Assembly (NCBI GenBank): GCA_013695685.1
Contig: JACCZY010000078.1
Coordinates: 1-35,991, forward strand
Direction of reading: 5' to 3'
Origin: Geodermatophilaceae bacterium
GTDB lineage: Bacteria > Actinomycetota > Actinomycetes > Mycobacteriales > Geodermatophilaceae
Length of the DNA stretch: 35,991 nt
Part shown: piece after piece, positions 24,114 through 31,587 of the stretch
How the letters are laid out: every line of letters starts with the position of its first letter
Numbering within the stretch: the first letter of the stretch is position 1
Program-made: the position numbers and the translations under genes
Notes under the pieces: model-generated
The model's input: the letters and a program-made list of their open reading frames with translations, nothing else
The model's database searches: none
Told to the model about the DNA's origin: nothing

Positions 24114-25877
24114 TCAGCGGCCGACGGCGTACCCCTGCATGCCGCGCGGGTTCGCGGCCGCCCGGAGTACGCCGGTCGCCGGATCGCGTGCTACGGCAGA
24201 CATCCGCCCGAGCGACCAGCCATCGGAGACGGTGACCAGATGGCCCCGCCGGCGCAGCTCGGCGATGACGTCCGCACCGACTCGTGACTCGACCACCACC
24301 TCGCCGAGCGAGCTCTGGCGCGGGAAGAACGAGGACGGAAAGGCGTTGGTGTGCCAGGTCGGCGCATCGATCGCGGCCTGCAAGTCGAGCCCGCGTAGGG
24401 TGTGGGCCAACCAGAACACCATCTGCCACTGATCCTGCTGATCGCCGCCCGGCGTCCCGAACGACAGCACCGGCTCCCCGTCGCGTAGCGCCAGCGACGG
24501 GCTCAGCGTGGTCCGCGGTCGCTTGCCCGGCGCCAGCGAGTTCGGCAGCCCGTCCTCCAGCCAAAACATCTGCGCCCGCGTACCGAGGCAGAAGCCGAGA
24601 CCCGGCACCGTCGGGGAGGACTGCAGCCAGCCACCGCTTGGCGTCGCGGAGATCATGTTTCCCCACCGATCGACCACATCGATGTGACAGGTGTCGCCGC
24701 GCGTCGCGCCGGACCGGGCAACCGTCGGCTCGCCCACGCCGGCCGCGGTCGTACCCGCCTGCCTGCCCTCGGTGACGAACTGCGGCAGGCGTGGCGCGCG
24801 GCCTCCCGGCGAGCCGGGCCGCAGCTCCATGGAAGCGGTGTCAGAGACGAGCGCCCAGCGCTGCGCCGCGTACTCCACCGACAGCAGGTCGGCCAGCGGG
24901 ACCTCCACGTCGCCAAACCACGCCTCCCGGTCGGCGAAGGCGAGCTTCGTGGTCTCGACGACGGCGTGTATGAGGTCTGCCTGGTCCATGTCCCGGACCT
25001 CGGCGGGGTCGAGCATGCACAGTTGCTGCAGGAACGCCGGCCCCTGGGTCCAGCCGCCCGCTTTTGCGATGGTCCAGCCGTCCCAGTCCACCGTGACGGC
25101 CGGCTCGTATCCCGACCGCCAACCGGCCATGTCGGCACCGGTGAGGACGCCGGCGTGCGGCGTACCTGAGTCGTCCATCACCTCGGTCCGCGCGAACTCA
25201 TCGACGGCGGCGGCGACAAAACCCTCCGACCACGCCCGCAGCGCCGCGTCGATCTGCATCTCCCGGGTCATGCCCACCGCCTCGTCGACGAGCCGACGGT
25301 ACGACGCGGCGAGGGCCGGCTGCCGGAACAGTGCGCCGGCCGCCGGCGGGTGACCCGCAGGCAGCCACCTCTCGGCCGAACTCGTCCAGTGCCGGGTGAA
25401 CAGCTCGGCGACGGTACCGATGGTGGCGCTGACACGAGGCAGCAGCGGGTGGCCGTCCTCGGCGTACCCGATGGCGAACCGGAGGACCTCGGCGAGTGAC
25501 TTCGTGCCGTGGTCGCGGAGTAGCGTGAGCCAGGCTGGTACGGCGCCGGGCACCGTGGCGGGCAGGAACCCGGTTCCCGGCACCAGTTCCAGGCCGAGAC
25601 CGGCGTAGTGGTCGATGGTGGCCGCCGCCGGAGCCGGGCCCTGTCCACAAAGGACTGTCGGGGTCGGGTTCTCGGCCGTGGTGATGATGGCCGGCAGGTC
25701 GCCGCCGGGGCCGTTCAGGTGTGGCTCTACGACGTGGAGTGTGAACGCGACGGCGACGGCGGCGTCAAAGGCGTTGCCGCCGTCCTCCAGCACGGCCATC
25801 CCCGACTGGCTGGCAAGCCAGTGCGTCGAGGCCACCATGCCGAACGTGCCTGCCAGTTCCGGTCGTGTCGTGAACAT
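24114..25877 (-). CDS. Gamma-glutamyltransferase family protein
   Basis: A 587-residue Ntn-hydrolase of the gamma-glutamyltranspeptidase family. The N-terminal part has FGMVASTHWLASQSGMAVLE and GGNAFDAAVAVAFTLHVVEP, then HLNGPGGD. Self-cleavage would occur before Thr396 in RGDTCHIDVVDRWGNMIS; most relatives have TTH here, this one TCH. The C-terminal part has APGKRPRTTLSPSLALRDG and SFGTPGGDQQ, typical of the small subunit. No signal peptide is visible, unlike periplasmic GGTs, so a cytosolic acylase or amide hydrolase role is possible. ATG 25877 lies 2 bases after the GNAT stop, so they are one operon. Confidence 0.88.
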   Translation of the reverse strand: MFTTRPELAGTFGMVASTHWLASQSGMAVLEDGGNAFDAAVAVAFTLHVVEPHLNGPGGDLPAIITTAENPTPTVLCGQGPAPAAATIDHYAGLGLELVPGTGFLPATVPGAVPAWLTLLRDHGTKSLAEVLRFAIGYAEDGHPLLPRVSATIGTVAELFTRHWTSSAERWLPAGHPPAAGALFRQPALAASYRRLVDEAVGMTREMQIDAALRAWSEGFVAAAVDEFARTEVMDDSGTPHAGVLTGADMAGWRSGYEPAVTVDWDGWTIAKAGGWTQGPAFLQQLCMLDPAEVRDMDQADLIHAVVETTKLAFADREAWFGDVEVPLADLLSVEYAAQRWALVSDTASMELRPGSPGGRAPRLPQFVTEGRQAGTTAAGVGEPTVARSGATRGDTCHIDVVDRWGNMISATPSGGWLQSSPTVPGLGFCLGTRAQMFWLEDGLPNSLAPGKRPRTTLSPSLALRDGEPVLSFGTPGGDQQDQWQMVFWLAHTLRGLDLQAAIDAPTWHTNAFPSSFFPRQSSLGEVVVESRVGADVIAELRRRGHLVTVSDGWSLGRMSAVARDPATGVLRAAANPRGMQGYAVGR

Positions 25878-25879
25878 GG

Positions 25880-26437
25880 CTAGGAATCTATCGGCAGGTC
25901 CGCGCGGAGCAGGCTCCAGAGCAACTCGTCGTGCTTTCGGCCGTCGCCGTACCGGTAGGACTGACGCAGCCGACCCTCCTGGGTGAAGCCGGCGTTCTGG
26001 GCGACCCGCGCCGAGGCGGGGTTCTCCGCCGCGTGGATCAACTCGATCCGGTCGATGGGCAGCTGCAAGAAGACCCACCGGCACAGGGCGGTGACGGCAC
26101 CCGAGGCGACGCCGCGGCCGCGGGCGGGCGGGGCGGTCCAGTAGCCGATCTCCGCGTCGCCCTGGTCGTAGTCGATCTGGTGCAGGGACACCGAGCCGAC
26201 CAACTCCCCGCTCAGCCCGTCGACGACGGCAAGCGAGACGTGGTCGCCCTCGCTCCAGTCGGCGCGGCGAGCTATCCATGCGGCGGCGTCGGCCCGGCTG
26301 TGCACAGGCGAGGCGTTCCACAGCGCGATCTCGGGGTCCGTCCCGGCCGCGAGCACGGCGTCGGCGTCGGCGGCCGACCAGGGGCGCAACAGGATCGTCC
26401 CCCAGCGGATCTCGGCGGGTTCCGGTACCGACGTCAC
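25880..26437 (-). CDS. GNAT-family N-acetyltransferase (RimJ/RimL type)
   Basis: A 185-residue acetyltransferase. It opens with ILLRPWSAADADAVL, typical of the RimJ/RimL subgroup; acetyl-CoA would bind at PPARGRGVASGAVTALCRW, and the IELIHAAENPASARVAQNAG block is the conserved motif B region before GFTQEGRLR. GTG 26437 is chosen since GAGG lies about 9 bases upstream and residues further upstream are not family-like. It is cotranscribed with the gamma-glutamyltransferase gene. The amine substrate is unknown. Confidence 0.88.
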   Translation of the reverse strand: MTSVPEPAEIRWGTILLRPWSAADADAVLAAGTDPEIALWNASPVHSRADAAAWIARRADWSEGDHVSLAVVDGLSGELVGSVSLHQIDYDQGDAEIGYWTAPPARGRGVASGAVTALCRWVFLQLPIDRIELIHAAENPASARVAQNAGFTQEGRLRQSYRYGDGRKHDELLWSLLRADLPIDS

Positions 26438-26498
26438 GGTGCCCAGCCTCGCACCTCCCGCCGTTGGGGCCAACGATCAGGCACCCTGAGCGTTGCCG

Positions 26499-26545
26499 GT
26501 CCTCTCCTAGCTTCCAGCAGAGGTACGGCGACGGTAGGAGAGGAC
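26499..26545. repeat. 11-base perfect inverted repeat between divergent genes
   Basis: GTCCTCTCCTA (26499-26509) is the exact reverse complement of TAGGAGAGGAC (26535-26545), with 25 bases between. It sits between the divergent starts at 26437 and 26583 and is not inside any likely gene. It could be a regulator site or an RNA hairpin in the leader of the YibE/F-like gene. Confidence 0.75.
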
Positions 26546-26582
26546 GGCGTCCGCGCCCTCAGCCCTGGACGGAGTCGATCCC

Positions 26583-27908
26583 ATGAGCCATACCCACCTG
26601 CCGGTCTCCGTCGACGACGAACAGCCCACCGACCCCTGGCTCGTCGCGCAACGCCGCCGAGCCGTGTTCCTGCTGGCGCTGGTACTCGTTCCGGTCGGGC
26701 TGGCGACCCTCGTCGGGCTGGTGGTGCTCTGGCCGGACGGAGAGGAGAGCGCCGCGCGACAGGCCGCGGTCGAGCAGGTGCTTCCCGGCAGCTTGTTCGT
26801 CGATGCGACGGTGCTGAACGTCGAGGCGGTCGACTGCTCCGGCCCCGCCCTCGGACCGGGCTCGCCGGTCCCGGCAACTCTCACCTGCGCGACCGTGCTC
26901 GCCCGGGTGGAGGAGGGTTCTGAGGCGGGCACCGCCGTACAGATCGACATCCCGGCCGACGTCTTCCTCGCCGGGTTCGAACCCGGCGACCAGCTGCGCC
27001 TGCTGCGCAGCCCGGCCTTCGAGGACATCCCGGTCCGGTACAGCTTCACCGACTTCGGCCGCGAGCGGCCGCTCACCCTGCTGGCGCTGGCCTTCGCCGT
27101 CGTCGTGGTGGCGGTAGCCCGGCTGCGCGGGGCGGCAGCATTGGTCGGCCTGATCTTCGCCTTTGTGATCATGGTCAAGTTCATGCTTCCCGGGCTGCTC
27201 AACGGCGAGCCACCCGTGCAGGTCGCGCTCGTCGGCTCAGCGGCGATCATGTTCGTCGTGCTGTACCTCGCGCACGGCTTCTCCGCGCGCACCACGACGG
27301 CACTCGCCGGAACGATGTTCGGGTTGGCCCTCATCGCCGGACTCGGATCGTGGGCGGGTTCGACGGCACGGCTGACCGGGTTGGGCAGCGAGGAGAACCT
27401 CACCCTCACCTACCTGACCAGTCAGATCGACCCGGCTGGGATCGTGCTCTGCGGGATCATCGTCGCCGGACTCGGCGTACTCAACGACGTCACGATCACG
27501 CAGGCCTCGGCGGTTTGGCAGCTGCACGAACTCGCCCCAGAGCTGTCCGCGCACAAGCTGTTCACCAGCGCGATGCGGATCGGGCGGGATCACATCGCCT
27601 CCACCGTCTACACGATCGTCTTCGCGTACGCCGGCGCGGCGCTGCCGGCACTGCTCCTGCTCGAGATCTACCAGCGGCCGTTCGTGGACACCGTCACCGG
27701 CGAGGTGATCGCCGAGGAGGTGGTCCGTACCCTGGTCGGCGGCATTGGCCTCGTCCTGGCGGTCCCCGTGACCACCGCGGTCGGCGTACTGCTGGTGAAG
27801 TCGGTAAGCCGCCGCGATCCGATTCCGGACCGTCAGGACACGAAGACCAGCGCCTCGGCCAAGGGCTTGCGAACGAGGTCGGGGACGCGGCAGTCCGGTG
27901 CCGGATAA
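26583..27908 (+). CDS. YibE/F-like multi-pass membrane protein
   Basis: A 441-residue integral membrane protein of the YibE/F family, whose function is unknown. One helix (VFLLALVLVPVGLATLVGLV) is followed by an extracytoplasmic domain of about 130 residues, then roughly seven helices. Family blocks are LIFAFVIMVKFMLPGLLNG, LVGSAAIMFVVLYLAHGFSA and GVLNDVTITQASAVWQLHEL. The last 25 residues are polar and run 76 bases into the 3' end of the convergent nitroreductase gene. GGAG about 9 bases upstream supports ATG 26583. Confidence 0.9.
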   Translation: MSHTHLPVSVDDEQPTDPWLVAQRRRAVFLLALVLVPVGLATLVGLVVLWPDGEESAARQAAVEQVLPGSLFVDATVLNVEAVDCSGPALGPGSPVPATLTCATVLARVEEGSEAGTAVQIDIPADVFLAGFEPGDQLRLLRSPAFEDIPVRYSFTDFGRERPLTLLALAFAVVVVAVARLRGAAALVGLIFAFVIMVKFMLPGLLNGEPPVQVALVGSAAIMFVVLYLAHGFSARTTTALAGTMFGLALIAGLGSWAGSTARLTGLGSEENLTLTYLTSQIDPAGIVLCGIIVAGLGVLNDVTITQASAVWQLHELAPELSAHKLFTSAMRIGRDHIASTVYTIVFAYAGAALPALLLLEIYQRPFVDTVTGEVIAEEVVRTLVGGIGLVLAVPVTTAVGVLLVKSVSRRDPIPDRQDTKTSASAKGLRTRSGTRQSGAG

Positions 27909-28501
27909 CCCACCGGAAAGAGGATGAACGGCCGCTCGTTCGGCGGCCGTTTCAGGATCGCCGACAGAAAACCCATCGGACTGGGCGTGTGCGGGACAGT
28001 GGCCAGGCCCATCGTGTGCAGAGCGGCGACGAAGAGACCGCAGGCCAGCCCGACGCTTTCGCTGACGTAGTAGTTCTTGCGCGATCGGCCGTCCGGCAGC
28101 ACCGCCTGCTTCTGCGCGAAGACGACCACCAGCCACGGCGCAACGTCGAGATAGTCCTTGTGCTCGTCGGTGCCCAGCCGGGCCAGCGCCTCATGCCACT
28201 CGGGCACGTCCCGCTCGCGGTAGAAGCGGCGCTCCTCGAGCTCTGCGGCCAGCCTGATCCGGTGCCGAACGTCCGCATCACTGACCGCGACGAAGGTCCA
28301 CGGCTGCAGGTGCGCCCCGGACGGCGCGGTGTTGGCGGCGCCGACGGCCAGCTCGATCGCCTCGCGAGGCACCGGGTCCGCGCTGAAGGAACGGATGCTG
28401 CGGCGGCGATCCAGATGATCGAGGAACTTCCGCCCTCGACGCAGGCCGTCGGCGAGCGGTAACCGCTCCGGCCGGTACGGAACGAAATTCGGCTGGCTCA
28501 T
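27833..28501 (-). CDS. Nitroreductase-family FMN protein, iodotyrosine-deiodinase-like
   Basis: A 222-residue flavoprotein. The FMN-binding start RRRSIRSFS (32-40), SGAHLQPWTFVAV (61-73) and the C-terminal PVGYPAPDCRVPDLVRKPL match the iodotyrosine deiodinase (IYD) branch of the nitroreductase family. The lid contains Glu90, Tyr94 and Lys115 in EERRFY and EHKDYLDVAP; their spacing (4 and 21 residues) equals that of human IYD Glu157, Tyr161 and Lys182, which grip the halotyrosine zwitterion. Bacterial IYDs are known, so reductive dehalogenation of halotyrosines is plausible. GTG 28504 is an alternative start. Its 3' end is antisense to that of the YibE/F-like gene. Confidence 0.88.
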   Translation of the reverse strand: MSQPNFVPYRPERLPLADGLRRGRKFLDHLDRRRSIRSFSADPVPREAIELAVGAANTAPSGAHLQPWTFVAVSDADVRHRIRLAAELEERRFYRERDVPEWHEALARLGTDEHKDYLDVAPWLVVVFAQKQAVLPDGRSRKNYYVSESVGLACGLFVAALHTMGLATVPHTPSPMGFLSAILKRPPNERPFILFPVGYPAPDCRVPDLVRKPLAEALVFVS

Positions 28502-28615
28502 CACGCCATCATGGCTGCCGATGTGCGCGATGAATCGACCCCCGCAACCGGGTGACCTCAGCCTTGCCCCGGCGACCCCAGCCTGCTCCGGGAATGCAAC
28601 GGGCGCCGAGGCCGC

Positions 28616-29122
28616 TCAGATGGTGATGGCGACCTTCCCTCGCGCGTTCCCGGCCTCGAGGTGGCGGATGGCCTCCGGCACTCGATCCAGCGAGTAGGTC
28701 TTGTCGATACTCGGCGTCACCGTGCCCGCCTCAATCAGGTCGGTGAGCCGTTCGAGGTCGCTGGAGCGGTCTTTGGCGATAAACATGGTCAACCGCTGAC
28801 GGACGAACAGTGACAGGGCCAGGGCTCGCAACTGTCGGTCGATGCCCCGGTCACGTTGCCGCCTTCCTCACCACCGGTGATGACAGCCGTCCCGGTGGAC
28901 GTGAGCGCGCGCCGCAGGCGTGACAGTGCGGGGTTCCCGGCGATGTCGAGGATCAGGTCGTAGCGGTGCGCACACCTTCTGCCCTTGCTCGACACGGCCG
29001 ACGTCGCGCAGACCCTGCAAGGCGGTGATCGCTGAACCGGAACCACCGCCGCCTGCTCGAAGGAGACGTTCACCGGCTTGCGGGCGAGCATGTCTTCCCG
29101 AGCCACGGTGTGCCCGGCTCAC
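28616..29122 (-). pseudogene. Broken zinc-binding/quinone-type alcohol dehydrogenase (MDR family)
   Basis: Pieces of one medium-chain dehydrogenase/reductase lie in order but in different frames on the minus strand: LARKPVNVSFEQAAVVPV near 29080-29030, SAITALQGLRDVGRVEQGQK in the next frame, RYDLILDIAGNPALSRLRRA back in the first, then RALALSLFVRQRL through HLEAGNARGKVAITI (28831-28616) in a third. The Rossmann loop normally between the GQKV and RYDLIL pieces (about 50 residues) and most of the N-terminal catalytic domain are absent. At least three frame breaks plus the deletion show it is dead, unless caused by assembly errors. Confidence 0.85.
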
Positions 29123-29127
29123 CAGCC

Positions 29128-29157
29128 GACGCCGCCGGACTCGACGCCGCCGGACTC
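29128..29157. repeat. Perfect 15-base tandem duplication
   Basis: GACGCCGCCGGACTC occurs twice in a row, 29128-29142 and 29143-29157, just upstream of the broken dehydrogenase. It probably arose by slippage in DNA no longer under selection. Confidence 0.9.
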
Positions 29158-29204
29158 AAGGTAGGCCCGGCTGAGGCCCGGACGCCGGGTCATCAGCCGG
29201 CTCC

Positions 29205-29864
29205 CTACCGACGGCGTACGCGCTCCGGCACCGGAACACCAGGCGGTACGTCTGGGGCGCTCACCGGATCCGCCCAACCTGACACGGCCGGGAGTACGCC
29301 GGCCCAGCCGCCGGCCGCCACGTCCTCCGGCTCGTCGACGGGCGGCCCGGTCCGCACCTTCACCGACGCCTCATCCAGGGACAGGGCGATGACCGACGTC
29401 GCGGCCAGCTCCTTGCGGGTGGGCTGTCGCGTCGCGGCCCACTGGCCGGGCGCCAGGTGCTCGGTGACGCATTCGAGCGCGCGCACCTTCTCCGTCGCGT
29501 CCGTCACGAGCCGAGGTACGCCGAAGATGACCGCCGACCGGTAGTTCATCGAGTGGTGGAACGCCGAGCGGGCCAGCACGATCCCGTCCAGCAGCGTCAC
29601 CGTCACGCAGACCGGCTGGCCCGGGGTGCTCATCAGCGGGCGGGCAGCCACCGAGCCGTGCAGGTACATCGTCTCCGCGTCGACGCCGTATCCGGTGGGG
29701 AGCACGACCGGGGTGCCGTCGGCGATGAAACCGAGGTGGCAGATCAGCGCCTCCGACAGGACGTCGTGCAGAGCAGCGCGGTCAGTCGCCGCACGTTCCC
29801 GGTGCCGGCCGAGCCGGGTGCGGGGGCTCCCGGACAGTGCTGTTGTCGCGGGCGGGGTCGTCAT
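29205..29864 (-). CDS. Pyridoxamine 5'-phosphate oxidase-like (Nim-type) FMN-binding protein
   Basis: A 219-residue split-barrel flavoprotein of the pyridoxamine 5'-phosphate oxidase superfamily, closest in pattern to the NimA (5-nitroimidazole reductase) type. Marks are ATDRAALHDVLSEALICHLG near the start, PVVLPTGYGVDAETMYLHGS, FHHSMNYRSAVIFGVPRLV, and a C-terminal RQPTRKELAATSVIALSLDE. FMN or a related deazaflavin/heme ligand is likely. ATG 29864 is preferred; the frame is open 36 codons further but those residues are unlike the family. It is intact although both neighbours are broken genes. Physiological substrate unknown. Confidence 0.85.
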   Translation of the reverse strand: MTTPPATTALSGSPRTRLGRHRERAATDRAALHDVLSEALICHLGFIADGTPVVLPTGYGVDAETMYLHGSVAARPLMSTPGQPVCVTVTLLDGIVLARSAFHHSMNYRSAVIFGVPRLVTDATEKVRALECVTEHLAPGQWAATRQPTRKELAATSVIALSLDEASVKVRTGPPVDEPEDVAAGGWAGVLPAVSGWADPVSAPDVPPGVPVPERVRRR

Positions 29865-29979
29865 GCCGGACACGGTAGGCGACGCCTTGGTACCTGCCTG
29901 CCCGCTCGTCGGGCAATGACGGTCCGCGGCTTTCCGGGCGTATCCGCGCGCAGGCACGGGGCGCGACCCCACTTAGCTG

Positions 29980-30396
29980 GGCCGAGCCCATGCACGCGCT
30001 GCTCGCCGCGGTGTCCGGCTGGCCAAGGCGTACGGGCTCGCGCATCGCGGCCACCTGAGCCTGATCGAGGACGACCTGCTCGAACTGAGCACCACCGCCC
30101 GCTCGCTACTCGGGACGGACCTGCCCCTGATCGGTGCCGACGTGACCGTAGAGCAGTTCCTGCGCGTGCTCGACGGCTATCACCCGAAGTTCGCTGCAGG
30201 CGAGCAGTTCTCCTACTGCAACGGCGGCCTCGGTTTCTGGCTGCACGAATGGGCAACAGTGACGCTGCTGGGCTCCGACGCCGGTGTTTCCTTCCGAACC
30301 GTCCCTGACCCGGTTGCGCACATGACGCACACGGTCCTGTCGAACACCTCCGACGGCGCCTTGCCGACCACCCGTCATCTCGACCAATCGCTCGGT
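29980..30396 (+). pseudogene. Remnant of a beta-lactamase-like serine hydrolase with in-frame deletions
   Basis: One open frame carries consecutive pieces of a serine hydrolase (beta-lactamase-related family): RLAKAYGLAHRGH, LELSTTARSLLGTDLPLIGA with DVTVE, FLRVLDGYHPKFAAGEQFSY with CNGG (the Tyr-x-Asn motif), and a C-terminal part FWLHEWATVTLLGSDAGVSF ending HTVLSNTSDGA. Compared with the family layout the SxxK nucleophile segment is missing, as are stretches after DVTVE and after CNGG. There is no usual start codon before 30142 and an in-frame stop at 29974. It cannot be catalytic. All losses keep one frame, which is notable. Confidence 0.75.
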
Positions 30397-30478
30397 ACGT
30401 CGCAGGGTCCACCGGCTGCGAACTCGCACGTCGTCGTATCCGCATCAGCAGGGATGTATTCACGGCGAACCGAACTGA

Positions 30479-30520
30479 TCCTCATGGGCGTATCCACCGC
30501 AACCGCCCACAGCATGAGGA
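30479..30520 (+). promoter_or_regulatory. Leader hairpin overlapping the ribosome site of the 30527 gene
   Basis: TCCTCATG (30479-30486) pairs with CATGAGGA (30513-30520), 8 base pairs, and GGGCG (30486-30490) can pair with CGCCC (30504-30508) inside it, leaving a 4-base bulge ACAG. The right arm holds most of GAGGAG, the ribosome site for ATG 30527. If folded, the RNA would hide that site, so translation may be conditional. Confidence 0.5.
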
Positions 30521-30526
30521 GACGTC

Positions 30527-30751
30527 ATGAACCCCCGGAGGGACGCCGTACCGGCCCAGTCGGCCGTCGGTACCGCGCTTGCGGCGCTGACCAGCTGCCC
30601 GGCCTGCGGCGCTCCGGCAGAGATCACCCGCCGCGACGTACTCGAGAGCACCGACGGACCCATCGAACATGTCGGAGTGCGCTGCGTCCAGCGGCACATC
30701 TTCCTGATGCCGACGTTCCTTCTCGACCGGGTCACTCAGTCCCAGTCGTAG
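30527..30751 (+). CDS. Small zinc-ribbon-like protein
   Basis: A 74-residue protein of unknown function. Cys24 and Cys27 (CPACG) with Cys53 and His57 (RCVQRH) form a likely single zinc site. The layout, CPACGAPAEITRRDVLES then VGVRCVQRHIFLMPT, resembles small conserved actinobacterial proteins. GAGGAG 5 bases before ATG 30527 is a good ribosome site, partly within the hairpin annotated upstream. Its last 16 bases overlap the 3' end of the convergent dehydrogenase gene. Confidence 0.75.
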   Translation: MNPRRDAVPAQSAVGTALAALTSCPACGAPAEITRRDVLESTDGPIEHVGVRCVQRHIFLMPTFLLDRVTQSQS

Positions 30752-31587
30752 AACCCGCGGCCGGACTTCTTGCCCAGCTCACCGCGCGCCACCATCTCGC
30801 GCAGCAGCGCCGGCGGGTCGAACCGCGGTCCGAGGGTGGACGCGAGATGCGAGGCGATCCCGAGCCGGACGTCGAGGCCGACGAGGTCGGTCAGCCGGAG
30901 CGGACCCATCGGCCAGCGGTAGCCCAGCCGCATCCCCGCGTCGATGTCCTCCGCCGAGGCCACCCCCTCCTCGACCATCCGGATCGCCTCCAGGCCGACG
31001 GCGACGCCCAGCCGGCTGGTCGCGAACCCCGGCGAGTCCCGTACGACGATGGCCTGCTTGCCCAGAGCGGCGACCCAGCCCTGAACGCGCTCGAGCAGCT
31101 CGGCTGCAGTATCCGGATGGTGCACGAGTTCGACGAGCGCGCTGGCCGGCACCGGGTTGAAGAAGTGCATCCCGCAGAAGCGTTCTGGCCGCTCCAGCGA
31201 CGCGGCGAGGTTCGTCACCGACAGCGAGGAGGTGTTCGTCGCCAGTACGGCGTCCGCACCGGCCACCGCCTCCAGCCGTCGCAGCACCGACGACTTGAGC
31301 GCCGCATCCTCGGGCACCGCCTCGACGTACAACGCCGCGTCTGGAGGCAGCTCCGCTGCCTCGGTCACGGCCGACACCCGACCCAACGCCTCGGTCGCCG
31401 AGGCGAGCTTGCCCTTCTCCTCGGCCTTGCCCAGCGTTCCCGCGATCCGCTGCGAGGCAGCGTTTGCGCGGTCTTGGTCAGCCTCCAGGACGACCACCGA
31501 CGAACCGACCGCGGCGAAGGCGTGCGCGATCCCCGCACCCATGGTTCCTCCCCCGACGACGACCACCGCAGCCGGAGGTCGGCTCAC
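30736..31587 (-). CDS. 3-hydroxyacyl-CoA dehydrogenase family protein
   Basis: A 283-residue NAD-dependent dehydrogenase of the 3-hydroxyacyl-CoA/3-hydroxybutyryl-CoA family. The NAD fold is [17 protein letters not shown] (8-24). Catalytic-domain blocks are [30 protein letters not shown] with the key His and Asn, and the C-terminal [20 protein letters not shown] and [20 protein letters not shown]. It ends [12 protein letters not shown], the usual family terminus, so it is complete. GTG 31587 overlaps the aldehyde dehydrogenase stop (GTGA). Likely oxidises a hydroxyacyl-CoA or related hydroxy acid in a catabolic route with its neighbour. Confidence 0.93.
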   Translation of the reverse strand: MSRPPAAVVVVGGGTMGAGIAHAFAAVGSSVVVLEADQDRANAASQRIAGTLGKAEEKGKLASATEALGRVSAVTEAAELPPDAALYVEAVPEDAALKSSVLRRLEAVAGADAVLATNTSSLSVTNLAASLERPERFCGMHFFNPVPASALVELVHHPDTAAELLERVQGWVAALGKQAIVVRDSPGFATSRLGVAVGLEAIRMVEEGVASAEDIDAGMRLGYRWPMGPLRLTDLVGLDVRLGIASHLASTLGPRFDPPALLREMVARGELGKKSGRGFYDWD

